Positions 7,701 through 17,542 of a stretch of 32,982 bases of DNA are shown here, piece by piece. The DNA comes from Sneathiellales bacterium (lineage in GTDB: Bacteria > Pseudomonadota > Alphaproteobacteria > Minwuiales > Minwuiaceae), in assembly GCA_026992315.1 (NCBI GenBank), contig JALXAG010000274.1, forward strand, positions 1 through 32,982. Reading direction: 5' to 3'. Both the position numbers and the translations under genes were made by a program. Position 1 is the stretch's first letter. The number at the start of each line of letters is the position of its first letter. The notes below the pieces were generated by a model, which worked only from the letters and a program-made list of their open reading frames with translations, was not told the DNA's origin and did no database searches.

Positions 7701-8612
7701 TCAAGCGGGTTTCGATAAGCTTACCGGAGCCTGACCCTGAAACCGACCGATCGGAGCCGTGGCCTGAAACGCATGCACCAGACGCGTCGCAAGGCGTACG
7801 GTGCTCTCTGGCGCCTGTTCGTTCATTTTCATGACCAATTCCGAATTTTTCAGTTCCGGCAGCCCGTATTCCTCTCCCACCCGCATCAGATCCCCGGGAA
7901 CCGCGCGTGAAGGCAGAACGCCAACGGCCCGATGTTCCGTAATCGCTGTCTTCAGGGGGGAAAACTGATTGGAGCAATAGGCGATGCGCCACCGACGTCC
8001 GGCCTGCTCCAACGCCCTGATGGCAATATCGCGTACCCCGCATCCCTCCGGAAAAAGAGCGAGCGGCAAGGGATCCTCGCGCACGACTTCTGCCTGCGGC
8101 GCTGCAACCCAACTCAGCTTCTCATTGAGCAAATTGATGCCATCGATTTCAGTATTGCGTGTAACGAACACCAGATCGAGGTCGCCGGCCTCAACCATAT
8201 CGGAAAGCTTCGGTGACAGATCGGTAACGATCTGCAATTCGGTATTGCAGTTCTCCCGGGAAAATTCAGCAAGAACCTTTGGCAGAATGAGCTGGGCATA
8301 ATCGTCGGGCGTACCGATCCGCAGGACCCTGACCTCCTGGCCGGTGCGCACCTCCCGCACCAAGGCGTCGTTCAGTTTGAGAATTTCCACCGCATAGCTG
8401 CGGATGACTTCCCCCGACCTGGTCAGGGTAATTTCCTTGCCCTTCCCCCGCTCGAACAGTTGCTGTCCGACAATCTCTTCCAGACGTTTCACCTGCAGGC
8501 TGATCGCCGACTGGCTGCGCATCAGCCTCTCCCCCGCCGCCGTGAAGTTCCTTACCTCGGAGACGACGAGCAGAGTACGCAACAGATCGACATCGACATT
8601 CACCAGCCCCAT
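7701..8612 (-). CDS. LysR-family transcriptional regulator
   Basis: A 303-residue LysR protein: N-terminal winged HTH (residues 7-66, DLLRTLLVVSEVRNFTAAGE then RSQSAISLQVKRLEE) and a periplasmic-binding-like effector domain (about 92-290). The effector-domain style (RIGTPDDYAQLILPKVLAEF) is common in this family, but the ligand cannot be read from sequence. A GAGGA ribosome site precedes the ATG. It is divergent from the EamA exporter gene, with a canonical LysR box in between, so it probably controls that gene and itself. It converges with the MBL gene; the 126 bases between (7575-7700) hold a short AATGC/GCATT hairpin near 7622-7635 but no terminator I can support. Confidence 0.92.
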   Translation of the reverse strand: MGLVNVDVDLLRTLLVVSEVRNFTAAGERLMRSQSAISLQVKRLEEIVGQQLFERGKGKEITLTRSGEVIRSYAVEILKLNDALVREVRTGQEVRVLRIGTPDDYAQLILPKVLAEFSRENCNTELQIVTDLSPKLSDMVEAGDLDLVFVTRNTEIDGINLLNEKLSWVAAPQAEVVREDPLPLALFPEGCGVRDIAIRALEQAGRRWRIAYCSNQFSPLKTAITEHRAVGVLPSRAVPGDLMRVGEEYGLPELKNSELVMKMNEQAPESTVRLATRLVHAFQATAPIGRFQGQAPVSLSKPA

Positions 8613-8669
8613 GAGAATTCCTCATTTCCGCGATTACGGGAACTCGTTTCCGGTGCAATCAAAGCGCTT

Positions 8670-8684
8670 ATACGATCATGGTAT
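8670..8684 (+). promoter_or_regulatory. LysR-type box between the divergent lysR and eamA genes
   Basis: ATACGATCATGGTAT is an interrupted palindrome, ATAC-N7-GTAT, matching the T-N11-A LysR consensus in its strictest form. It lies 58 bases upstream of the lysR start and about 120 bases upstream of the eamA start, a usual place for a LysR recognition site. It is assigned from pattern and context only. Confidence 0.6.
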
Positions 8685-8803
8685 CAGGCAAACGACAAGA
8701 CGACCACAGATTGATAGCGCAATCATTCAGACAAGGCCAAAGGAAACATGATGTTTTTCAGGCTACTCCCGCGACAGCAAAAAACGCCCCCCAAGAGGCC
8801 ATG

Positions 8804-9736
8804 ATGACACAAGCAACAGACGAGTTCATATCCCTCCCCCCTCCGGCAACCCGCCTGGCGATGGTGAAGGCTTATATCGTTCTCACCATTGGCGGGGTGT
8901 TTCTCGGTTTCGCGCCGGTCATTGTCAAGGCCATGACGATGAGTGCCGACATATCGGCTTTCTATCGCGTCGCCCTGTCGACGCCGCTTTTATTGCTGTG
9001 GGCCCTTTATGCCCCGCGCCCTGGCGGAAAGCCGGCAAAAACGGCCGGGAAAACACTGGTCATGCTCTATGCCCTTGCCGCTTTTTTCTTCGCCGCCGAT
9101 CTCGGGGTGATGCATCTGGCCATCCGCAGCACCAATGTCACCATTGCCACCCTGTTCACCAACTGCGCCCCTTTCTTTATCGGCGTTTTCGGCCTTCTCG
9201 GCCTGTCGGAGCGCCCGCAGCGCACCTTCTGGGCGGCCCTGCCCATGGCGATGGGCGGAACCGTTCTGCTGATCGGCATCTCCGGTTTCGCAAAAGGCGG
9301 CGGCAGCATTGCAGGCGATGCCCTGGCTCTTTTGGCGGGGCTTCTGTATGCCGCTTATCTGGTAACCGTCAGAACATTACGCCAGGCGGGGGCCGCATCG
9401 GGTCACATCATGGCTGTCGTTGCCCTTGGCAGCACATTTTTCCTGTCCGTGTTTTTCTTCCTGGCCGGGGCGCCCGTTCCGGCAACGATGCGGGACTGGA
9501 TGCTGTTGCTTGCCCTGGTCCTGTTCGGCCAGGTCGCCGGGCAGGGGCTGGTAACCATCGCCCTGCAGCGCCTGCCCGTTTCTTCCAGTTCCCTTGTCCT
9601 GCTGATTCAGCCCGTCGTGGCGGCGATATTTTCCTGGCTGCTGCTGAACGAAGCCCTGAGCCCGCTGCAGATTTTCGGGGTCTTTCTGGTGCTGGTTTCC
9701 ATCTTCATGGCCCTGCGGCCGGCCAGCACCTCCTGA
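8804..9736 (+). CDS. EamA/DMT-family exporter
   Basis: A 310-residue inner-membrane protein with about ten hydrophobic helices in two EamA repeats (about 20-155 and 165-300). The repeat signatures are visible: ADLGVMHLAIRSTNVTIATL near the end of repeat one, and SSSLVLLIQPVVAAIFSWLL near the end of repeat two. The family exports amino acids, their derivatives or other small metabolites; the substrate is unknown. ATG codons stand at 8801 and 8804. I prefer 8804, because AGAGG (8794-8798) is then five bases away. The longer in-frame extension to 8678 crosses the regulatory region and is not expected. It is divergent from the LysR gene, its likely regulator. Confidence 0.88.
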   Translation: MTQATDEFISLPPPATRLAMVKAYIVLTIGGVFLGFAPVIVKAMTMSADISAFYRVALSTPLLLLWALYAPRPGGKPAKTAGKTLVMLYALAAFFFAADLGVMHLAIRSTNVTIATLFTNCAPFFIGVFGLLGLSERPQRTFWAALPMAMGGTVLLIGISGFAKGGGSIAGDALALLAGLLYAAYLVTVRTLRQAGAASGHIMAVVALGSTFFLSVFFFLAGAPVPATMRDWMLLLALVLFGQVAGQGLVTIALQRLPVSSSSLVLLIQPVVAAIFSWLLLNEALSPLQIFGVFLVLVSIFMALRPASTS

Positions 9737-9746
9737 TCCCGGCAGC

Positions 9747-9785
9747 GGTTCCGTCCATGGCGGCTTCTTCCGCCCGGACGGAACC
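9747..9785. terminator. Long inverted repeat between convergent genes, likely bidirectional terminator
   Basis: GGTTCCGTCC (9747-9756) pairs perfectly with GGACGGAACC (9776-9785). Inside, GGCGG (9759-9763) pairs with CCGCC (9770-9774) around the loop CTTCTT. Together this is a 15-bp stem with a small internal loop, between the stops of the EamA gene and the DUF1244 gene. No T-tract follows on either strand, so it may block exonucleases or aid Rho-dependent ends rather than act alone. Confidence 0.6.
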
Positions 9786-9794
9786 CCGCATTGG

Positions 9795-10094
9795 CTAGTC
9801 ATGATCGGGGCGATTGACTTCGTAGGCCGCGAGCTGTTCGGCCGTTGCCTCTTTCTGATAGCGGTGCTTCCATTCATCATAGGGCATGCCGTAGATGATC
9901 TCACGGGCCTCCGCCTTGCTCATTTCAATGCCCTGTTCTCCGGCAGCGTCCATATACCAGTTGGACAGACAATTACGGCAGAAACCGGCCAGGTTCATCA
10001 GATCGATATTCTGCACATCCGTACGCTGGCGCAGGTGATCGACCAGGCGGCGAAAGGCCGCTGCTTCCAGTTCCGTGCGGGTTTTATCGTCCAT
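9795..10094 (-). CDS. DUF1244 family protein
   Basis: A 99-residue soluble protein of the DUF1244 family, widespread in alpha- and gammaproteobacteria and of unknown function. The family core is plain: AAFRRLVDHLRQRTDVQNID followed by a CxxC-bearing stretch (GFCRNCLSNWY) and a C-terminal PYDEWKHRYQ. The CxxC could bind a metal or be redox active; no partner cysteines are seen. I chose the ATG at 10094 because a strong GGAGGAG precedes it. An upstream in-frame start at 10115 would add seven unconserved residues. It lies 32 bases after the GCS2 ligase stop and is probably the last gene of that operon. Confidence 0.88.
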   Translation of the reverse strand: MDDKTRTELEAAAFRRLVDHLRQRTDVQNIDLMNLAGFCRNCLSNWYMDAAGEQGIEMSKAEAREIIYGMPYDEWKHRYQKEATAEQLAAYEVNRPDHD

Positions 10095-10126
10095 AATGGC
10101 ATCTCCTCCAGTCATTCTTCCGTTTT

Positions 10127-11287
10127 CTATCCGCCACAGGCCGGCCGTGCCCCGGTACCGCGGGCGGTTTCGGCCATGAGCCAGTCCACAACGGCCTGCA
10201 GGGCCTCATCCTTGCCGGCACCGCTTTCCAGTACCTTGTGGTAGACAGCAAGCTGCCGGCGGGCCGATGTACCGCGGGCGAGAATTTTTCGGGCATGGTG
10301 CACGGCATCACGACAGCCCAGGGCCCCGGCATCCTCATCCAGCATGTCGATCAACTCTTCCAGCAGATCGGCATAAGCCACGCGTTCCCCGCGACCGAGA
10401 TCGATCAGATCGCCGTCACAACCGAAACGCTGCGCCAGCCAGCGGTTTTCACGTATCAGCGTCTGGGGATAGATTCTCCAGCGCTGATTATTGCGCCGCA
10501 ACCGATAGAGCATCCGCAGCAGGCACTGATAAAGCGCTGCCACCGTCACCGCATCGTCGATGCTGGTGCAGACATCGGCAATGCGCATTTCCAGCGTCGG
10601 AAAACGCGAGGAAGGGCGCACATCCCACCAGATTTTCGATCCGTCTTCCAGAATACCGGCCCGGATCATCTGGCTGACCAGGCGGTCATATTCGCCCGCC
10701 GAAGCCATATAATCGGGCAGCCCGGTGCGCGGCAGGGCATCGAACACGGTCAGCCGGTAGGACATCAGCCCCGTTTCCTCCCCCCGCCAGAAGGGGGATG
10801 ATGTTGTCAGCGCCAGAATATGGGGCAGAAAATAGCCTACCTGATTCATCAGGTCGATCCGCAGATCCGCATCGGCGACACCGACATGCACATGCATGCC
10901 GCAGATCACCAGACGACGCACCACCGCCTGAAGATCCTTGGCCAAGGCATCGTAGCGTTGCTTCGGGGTATGTTTCTGCAAATGCCATTCGGCGCTGGGA
11001 TGGGTGGAAGCGGCGATCACACCGAGACCGTATTCCCCCGCGGCCTCGATCACATGCCGGCGAAGCTCCCGTAATTGACGATCGGCATCGGCAATTCCCG
11101 GGCAGACGCTGGTACCGACTTCGATCTGAGCACGCAGAAATTCCGGCGAGACACGCGCCTCGCCCAGGCGCTGCCGGCAGGCAAGCATCAACTCTTCCGG
11201 CGGTTCGGCCACCAGATCGCGACTTTCCGGATCGACGAGAAGATATTCTTCCTCAACACCAAGGGTGAATTCAGGTTCTGCAATCAT
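10127..11287 (-). CDS. YbdK-type carboxylate-amine ligase (GCS2 family)
   Basis: 386 residues, the usual length of the GCS2/YbdK family, which joins a carboxylate to an amine with ATP. E. coli YbdK has weak glutamate-cysteine ligase activity, but the physiological substrate is not settled. Motifs seen: the N-terminal GVEEEYLLVD (10-19), the conserved ICGMHVHVG region near 130, and DVRPSSRFPTLEMRIAD around 238-254, where the acidic residues and arginine bind substrate and metal. The start ATG overlaps the stop of the upstream amidohydrolase gene by four bases, so the two are translationally coupled. That pairing suggests linked formation and cleavage of an amide or amidated amino acid. Confidence 0.9.
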   Translation of the reverse strand: MIAEPEFTLGVEEEYLLVDPESRDLVAEPPEELMLACRQRLGEARVSPEFLRAQIEVGTSVCPGIADADRQLRELRRHVIEAAGEYGLGVIAASTHPSAEWHLQKHTPKQRYDALAKDLQAVVRRLVICGMHVHVGVADADLRIDLMNQVGYFLPHILALTTSSPFWRGEETGLMSYRLTVFDALPRTGLPDYMASAGEYDRLVSQMIRAGILEDGSKIWWDVRPSSRFPTLEMRIADVCTSIDDAVTVAALYQCLLRMLYRLRRNNQRWRIYPQTLIRENRWLAQRFGCDGDLIDLGRGERVAYADLLEELIDMLDEDAGALGCRDAVHHARKILARGTSARRQLAVYHKVLESGAGKDEALQAVVDWLMAETARGTGARPACGG

Positions 11288-12096
11288 GAGGCCTGCCGTG
11301 TGAAAAACTGTCGGGAAAAGGGGCGACCCGCCATCAACGTGCGCCGGATGACTTCAGCCAGGATGTTGGCCCATTCCTCGGCCCCGTGATGGGTATCTAT
11401 GAGGTCCTGGCGGATCTCGACCACGACATGGGGCAGGCCACGGCTGACGCAATGATGCTCGGTCGTATAGCCATAGGGTTCGCGGGCTGAATAGGGCTGA
11501 TTGTCGCCAACCGTCAGCGCCGGATTGCGCCCCAGAAGATCCAGCATCGGGCGGGCAAGGCGGCCATCCTCGCCCCAGAGGATACCGACATGCCATGGCC
11601 GCTCGAAACCGTTCATGATCGGCGTGAAGCTGTGGATGGAAAATACCGCGGGCACCGCGCCCGTTGCCTCCATGGCCGATATCCGCGCATCGACGGCATC
11701 GTGATAGGGGGCGTAATAGGCACGGCGGCGGCGTTCGCGCTCTGCCGCGTCGATATCCTTATTGGCGGGAATTTCCACCCCGTCGGAAATCGCGGGCATG
11801 ACGGAAGGATCGTCGATGAAACGGTTCAGATCGACCAGAAGACGCGAATAACCGCCAAACAGCGCCGGCGCCCCGAACATTGCCGCCAGCCGGCGGGTGA
11901 CGTCCTCGGCCCCGATGTCCCAGGCGATATGCCGCCACAGCATCGCCTCATCCAGTCCCAGGGTTCCGTATTCCGGCGGAATGCGCCTGGAAGCATGATC
12001 GCAGAGAAACAGCACCCCGCCGCCGTCATTGCCCGGCAGCAATGTAAAGGCGTCGTTACCGGAACACGCATTCCCGCTATTGCCGTTATCGTTCAT
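11284..12096 (-). CDS. N-formylglutamate amidohydrolase family protein (HutG2-like)
   Basis: A 270-residue cytosolic member of the N-formylglutamate amidohydrolase family (PF05013), zinc-dependent hydrolases of N-acyl amino acids. Visible motifs: LFLCDHASRRIP (N-terminal metal-site region), YSRLLVDLNR, FSIHSFTP, and VVVEIRQDLI near the C-terminus. No other histidine-degradation gene is nearby, so a role in the hut pathway is not supported. It is translationally coupled (ATGA) to the GCS2 ligase gene. The first ~20 residues (Asn/Gly/Ser-rich) are probably disordered. No close Shine-Dalgarno is visible before ATG 12096. The 165-base gap to the kinase gene contains the GGGTC-AG-GACCC inverted repeat at about 12194-12207 and nothing else I can name. 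Confidence 0.87.
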   Translation of the reverse strand: MNDNGNSGNACSGNDAFTLLPGNDGGGVLFLCDHASRRIPPEYGTLGLDEAMLWRHIAWDIGAEDVTRRLAAMFGAPALFGGYSRLLVDLNRFIDDPSVMPAISDGVEIPANKDIDAAERERRRRAYYAPYHDAVDARISAMEATGAVPAVFSIHSFTPIMNGFERPWHVGILWGEDGRLARPMLDLLGRNPALTVGDNQPYSAREPYGYTTEHHCVSRGLPHVVVEIRQDLIDTHHGAEEWANILAEVIRRTLMAGRPFSRQFFTRQAS

Positions 12097-12261
12097 GAAG
12101 CGCTTTCATTCCCCTTCGGAGGCTGATTCGACAAAATACGACCTGCCCTGCCTGCAGCAGGCGGAACATATCCTGCAGAATGGATAAGTTAACGGGTCCT
12201 GACCCTAAAGCAAGGAACGCCGCTTGTGAATGAATAAGGCCCCCGCCCCGGGGACGGGTCT

Positions 12262-14007
<1,746 letters not shown>

Positions 14008-14098
14008 GTCTGAGCTTCCTGTAATCAACCCGGCCTTGTCTTTCCTTCGGAATAATGCATCCGGAAAAGACGAGTTCAGGCAACATCGCAGGCAGCGA

Positions 14099-14123
14099 TT
14101 AAGATATCGTTAAACTCTCTTAA
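14099..14123. promoter_or_regulatory. CtrA box (TTAA-N7-TTAA) plus a third TTAA half-site upstream of the kinase gene
   Basis: TTAA (14099-14102), seven bases, TTAA (14110-14113), six bases, TTAA (14120-14123). The first pair fits the CtrA consensus TTAA-N7-TTAA(C) in both halves. It lies 92-116 bases upstream of the kinase start. A 7-bp inverted repeat (TTGCCGT 14125-14131, ACGGCAA 14142-14148) follows immediately. The rest of the 14008-14267 gap shows no gene. Confidence 0.55.
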
Positions 14124-14267
14124 GTTGCCGTTTACCCCCCTACGGCAAGACCGGAAAGGAAGAACCGGCACACGCTCAGCAGCGGAAATAAAGAACACGG
14201 ATACGATGAGGGGGCTGGCCCTGGCCGTAAATCCGCCCTAAGGAAAAACTGCTCTGAAGACTGGTCG

Positions 14268-15143
14268 CTATCCAGTATCGGCGGGGCGGCGACCGCCGAC
14301 CAGCTCGGTTATTTCCCGGGCATGGTCGCTCACCAGCAGGCCCAGTTTGGGGATGCGCCCGTCATCCATGCGTGCGCTGGGTCCCGATAATGACAGCGCT
14401 GCCATCGGCCAGCCATGTTCGTCGAAGACGGCGGCGGCGACACAACGCATGCCGACGGCCTGCTCTTCGTCATCATAGGAAAAGCCACGCTCGCGCGTTG
14501 CCTGCAAATCATCAAGCAGGGCCTGACGGCTGGTCAGGGTGCGTTCGGTCAGGGCCGGCAATTCGATGCGCCCGACAATGGCGGCGGCTTCGTTCTCGGG
14601 CATGGCAGCGAGCAATGCCTTGCCGACACCGGAGCAATGCAGCGGCGCGCGGGCGCCGGGATAGGCCAGGGCCCGCATCAGCGCCCGGCATTCCACCTGG
14701 CTGAGATAGAGCACGGCATCCTGGTCCATCACGGCGAAATTGACCGATTCCTGCGCCTGTTCCATCAGATTCCGCATGACCGGGCGGGCAATGGCCACGA
14801 AATCGCGATCTTCGAGAAAGGCATTGCCGGTGCGGAAGGCTTCCACCCCCACAAACCACAGGCTGCGCTCATTATCGTGGCGGACGAACCGCTCATTGGC
14901 CATCGCCGTCAGCAGGCGATGCGCCGTCGAGGGGGCCAGCGACAACTTCTGCGCCGCGTCGGAAAGGGATATTCCCGTCGGATGAGCCGCCAGAAGCCGC
15001 AGCAGCGCAAAGGCCCGCGACAAGGACTGCACCGAGCCCGAGGCACCGTTTCCGGTTGCCTGCCGTCCCCCGGCGGCGGGGCGCCCCCGTCTTCTCGGCA
15101 CGATCAGGGGGCTGTCAGAGCCTTGCTTGTCCTGGCTATCCAT
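14268..15143 (-). CDS. IclR-family regulator, BhcR/AllR type
   Basis: A 291-residue regulator: a basic linker (RRRGRPAAGGRQ), a winged HTH (SVQSLSRAFALLRLLAAHPT then APSTAHRLLTAMANERFVRH), and an IclR effector domain (about 125-285) with the glyoxylate-type signature HCSGVGKALLAAMP and DDEEQAVGMRCVAAAVFDEHG. These phrases resemble BhcR, which controls the beta-hydroxyaspartate cycle and binds glyoxylate, and AllR of allantoin/glyoxylate use. I chose ATG 15143 because homology starts just before the basic linker; TTG 15221 or ATG 15206 would add unconserved residues. It is divergent from pyruvate kinase, which it may control. The cycle genes themselves are not in this window. Confidence 0.87.
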   Translation of the reverse strand: MDSQDKQGSDSPLIVPRRRGRPAAGGRQATGNGASGSVQSLSRAFALLRLLAAHPTGISLSDAAQKLSLAPSTAHRLLTAMANERFVRHDNERSLWFVGVEAFRTGNAFLEDRDFVAIARPVMRNLMEQAQESVNFAVMDQDAVLYLSQVECRALMRALAYPGARAPLHCSGVGKALLAAMPENEAAAIVGRIELPALTERTLTSRQALLDDLQATRERGFSYDDEEQAVGMRCVAAAVFDEHGWPMAALSLSGPSARMDDGRIPKLGLLVSDHAREITELVGGRRPADTG

Positions 15144-15329
15144 ATTTCCTGAAATACCCTTTTCCAAAATCCACGCGTCACCCCGCCATCGGGGCGCCGT
15201 AACCATATTGGCGACACTCAACGTCCGACCCTAGAAAAGAACGTCCCGCAGCTCAAGCTTCCGTTATCAGCCGCTCTTTTATTTTACAAATTCGCGATCC
15301 GCTCATCTGAAGCATAGCGCCCGGCATCT

Positions 15330-15378
15330 GTTATAGTCTGGCCCGGATGTATTTTTTCGTTATAGTTCGGATTCGAAC
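15330..15378 (+). promoter_or_regulatory. Candidate IclR-type operator region upstream of pyruvate kinase
   Basis: GTTATAGTCTGG (15330-15341) and GTTATAGTTCGG (15359-15370) are near-identical direct repeats 29 bases apart. The second runs into the inverted repeat GTTCG-GATT-CGAAC (15365-15378). They stand in the 328-base gap between the divergent iclR and pyk starts (15144-15471), which holds no gene. A role as a regulator site is inferred from position and repetition. Confidence 0.35.
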
Positions 15379-15471
15379 ATCAAGAGTTTGCATTTACGAA
15401 CATGCAGGCAGACACTGTATCATGTTCACTCAGCACAGCCGAAAAGGCTGAAACAGCAACGGACGAAACAT

Positions 15472-16899
15472 ATGCGCCGTAACCGACCGACAAAAATTCT
15501 GGCGACATTGGGGCCGGCCAGCAACGACAAACAAACCATCCGTGCCCTGGTTCAGGCCGGTGCCGACCTGTTCCGCCTGAATTTCAGCCATGGCCGTCAT
15601 GAGGAACACGCGGCGCGCCATCGTATCATTCGGGAACTGGAAGAAGAACTGGATACGCCCATTGGCATTCTCGTCGATCTGCAGGGGCCGAAAATCCGCA
15701 TCGGCACCTTCGCCAATGCGCCCGTGACCCTGAAACGCGGTCAGACCTTCACTCTCGATCGCGATCCCTCGCCCGGCAACGAACAGCGCGTCTGCCTGCC
15801 GCATCCGGAAGTGTTCGAAGCTGTGAAGCCCGGTCACCGCCTGCTGCTGGACGATGGCAGGATCCGCCTTGTCGTGCGCCGGGTCTCTCCTGAAAGGCTG
15901 GAAACCGAGGTCGAAACCGAAGCCCGGCTTTCCGACCGCAAGGGGATCAATCTCCCCGGCACCGTGCTCAATCTTTCGGCGCTGAGCAGCAAGGACCGCC
16001 AGGACCTGGCCTTTGCCCTCGACCTCGGGGTCGATTGGGTGGCGCTCAGTTTCGTCCAGCGCCCCGAAGACATGGCCGAGGCGCGGCGCCTGGTGGCCGG
16101 ACGGGCGGCCCTGATGGCCAAAATAGAGAAACCGTCGGCCGTATCCCAACTGGAAGGCATACTGGAATTATCCGATGCCATCATGATCGCCCGCGGCGAT
16201 CTCGGCGTCGAATTGCCGGTCGAGGAAGTTCCGGCCATTCAGAAACGCCTGATCAACACGGCGCGCCTGGCGGGAAAACCGGTGGTGGTGGCCACGCAGA
16301 TGCTGGAATCGATGATCTCCAGCCCCTTTCCGACACGGGCCGAGGTTTCGGATGTCGCCACGGCCGTCTATGACGGTGCCGATGCCATCATGCTCTCTGC
16401 CGAAAGCGCCGCCGGCGCCTATCCGGTGGAGGCCGTCAGCATGATGGACCGCATCGCCGTGCAATCCTTCCGGGATCCGAAATTCGCCACCTTCATGAAT
16501 GCCGGCGCCACCCCGCTGGAAGCGACCAGCGCCGATGCCATCACCGCCGCCGCCCGGCAGGTGGCCGAAACCATTTCCGCCAATGTCATCGCCACCTATT
16601 CGACCTCCGGCTCGACGACGATGCGGGCCAGCCGCGAACGGCCGAACACCCCCATTCTCGGCCTGTCGCCGAACCGGGACACGGCGCGACGGCTGACCCT
16701 GGCCTGGGGCGTGCATTGCGCCCTGACCGACGATCCGCAGAATTTCGGCGAAATGGTGGCCCGCGCCTGCCATACGGCCCGCGAGCTGGGCTATGCCGTC
16801 CCCGGCGACAAAATCGTCATCACCGCCGGGGTGCCCTTCGGCACCCCCGGGGCGACCAATATCCTGCGCATCGCCTGGATCCGCCCGCCGGAAGAGTGA
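15472..16899 (+). CDS. pyk: Pyruvate kinase
   Basis: 475 residues, the normal length. It converts phosphoenolpyruvate and ADP to pyruvate and ATP. It starts with the family N-terminus (RRNRPTKILATLGPASND), then FRLNFSHG. The catalytic/metal-binding segment MAKIEKPSAV and the signature MIARGDLGVELPVEEVPAIQK are followed by GKPVVVATQMLESMI and PTRAEVSDVATAVYDGADA, which are also canonical. The C-terminal allosteric domain (about 350-475) is present. I chose ATG 15472; a TTG 84 bases earlier would add residues unlike the family. Divergence from a glyoxylate-type IclR regulator suggests a paralogue tied to glyoxylate/tartrate use (TtuE-like) rather than the main glycolytic enzyme. That link is inferred. 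Confidence 0.95.
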   Translation: MRRNRPTKILATLGPASNDKQTIRALVQAGADLFRLNFSHGRHEEHAARHRIIRELEEELDTPIGILVDLQGPKIRIGTFANAPVTLKRGQTFTLDRDPSPGNEQRVCLPHPEVFEAVKPGHRLLLDDGRIRLVVRRVSPERLETEVETEARLSDRKGINLPGTVLNLSALSSKDRQDLAFALDLGVDWVALSFVQRPEDMAEARRLVAGRAALMAKIEKPSAVSQLEGILELSDAIMIARGDLGVELPVEEVPAIQKRLINTARLAGKPVVVATQMLESMISSPFPTRAEVSDVATAVYDGADAIMLSAESAAGAYPVEAVSMMDRIAVQSFRDPKFATFMNAGATPLEATSADAITAAARQVAETISANVIATYSTSGSTTMRASRERPNTPILGLSPNRDTARRLTLAWGVHCALTDDPQNFGEMVARACHTARELGYAVPGDKIVITAGVPFGTPGATNILRIAWIRPPEE

Positions 16900-16917
16900 C
16901 ATCCGCAACCGCGAAAA

Positions 16918-16944
16918 GCCAGGACGGCATGCCGCCGCCCTGGC
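16918..16944. terminator. Inverted repeat between convergent pyk and peroxiredoxin genes
   Basis: GCCAGG (16918-16923) pairs with CCTGGC (16939-16944), and inner CGG (16926 side) with CCG around CATG, giving a GC-rich hairpin 18 bases after the pyk stop and 28 bases beyond the peroxiredoxin stop. No T-tract follows on either strand, so a bidirectional terminator is plausible but not certain. Confidence 0.42.
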
Positions 16945-16971
16945 CGGATCCGTTGCAGCGCCCTGCGTCCT

Positions 16972-17499
16972 TCACGCCCCCTTCAGATAGGCCAGCATGG
17001 TATCGGCATCGGACACTTCGAAGGGATCGTCGGGGCAGTTGTCCATAAAGCCGGGCTCGACAAAGATCTTTTCGATCCTGCCATCGACGGCATGCATTGA
17101 ATAACGCCAGCTGCGCATACCGAATCCCAGATTGCTCTTATCCACCAGCATGCCCATCTTGCGGGTGAATTCGCCATTGCCGTCGGGCAGCAGAAACACG
17201 TTTTTCGCATTCTGGCTTTTGCCCCACTGATACATGGTGAAGGCATCGTTGACCGACAGGCAGATCACCTCATCGATACCCAGCGCCCTGAATTCGTCAT
17301 AGAGTTCTTCATAGCGCGGCAGATGGCTGGTGGAACAGGTCGGCGTGAAGGCGCCGGGCAGGGAAAACAGCACGACATTGCGGCCCTTGAAAATATCGTC
17401 GCTGCTCAGCAGCTTCCATTCAAAGGGATTCGGACCGCCGAGGGCTTCATTGCGCACACGGGTGTAAAAGGTCGCTTGGGGTACGGTGTCGATGATCAT
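16972..17499 (-). CDS. Peroxiredoxin, Prx5/PrxGrx type
   Basis: A 175-residue atypical peroxiredoxin that reduces H2O2 and organic peroxides. The peroxidatic cysteine is C55 in [17 protein letters not shown]-terminal C149-P-D-D-P-F-E-V and [13 protein letters not shown] match the part of the family that is fused to glutaredoxin in some bacteria; no glutaredoxin domain is present here, so an external thiol donor (glutathione/glutaredoxin) is expected. The arginine that completes the active site lies in [15 protein letters not shown] ribosome site precedes the ATG. The promoter carries two Irr-like boxes, so expression probably follows iron/haem or peroxide status. Confidence 0.93.
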   Translation of the reverse strand: MIIDTVPQATFYTRVRNEALGGPNPFEWKLLSSDDIFKGRNVVLFSLPGAFTPTCSTSHLPRYEELYDEFRALGIDEVICLSVNDAFTMYQWGKSQNAKNVFLLPDGNGEFTRKMGMLVDKSNLGFGMRSWRYSMHAVDGRIEKIFVEPGFMDNCPDDPFEVSDADTMLAYLKGA

Positions 17500-17525
17500 G
17501 GCATCCTCCAGTCAGGCATCATTAA

Positions 17526-17542
17526 TTTAGAACAATTCTAAT
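17526..17542. promoter_or_regulatory. Irr/Fur-family box, proximal copy
   Basis: TTTAGAACAATTCTAAT carries the inverted arms TTAGAA and TTCTAA around three bases, resembling the iron-control element bound by Irr in alphaproteobacteria. It overlaps the -10 end of the peroxiredoxin promoter, a position expected to give repression. Confidence 0.6.

Noticed and set aside
11284-12096. Classical hutG of histidine degradation
   Set aside because: No hutH, hutU, hutI or hutC is adjacent, and the gene is coupled to a GCS2 ligase instead.
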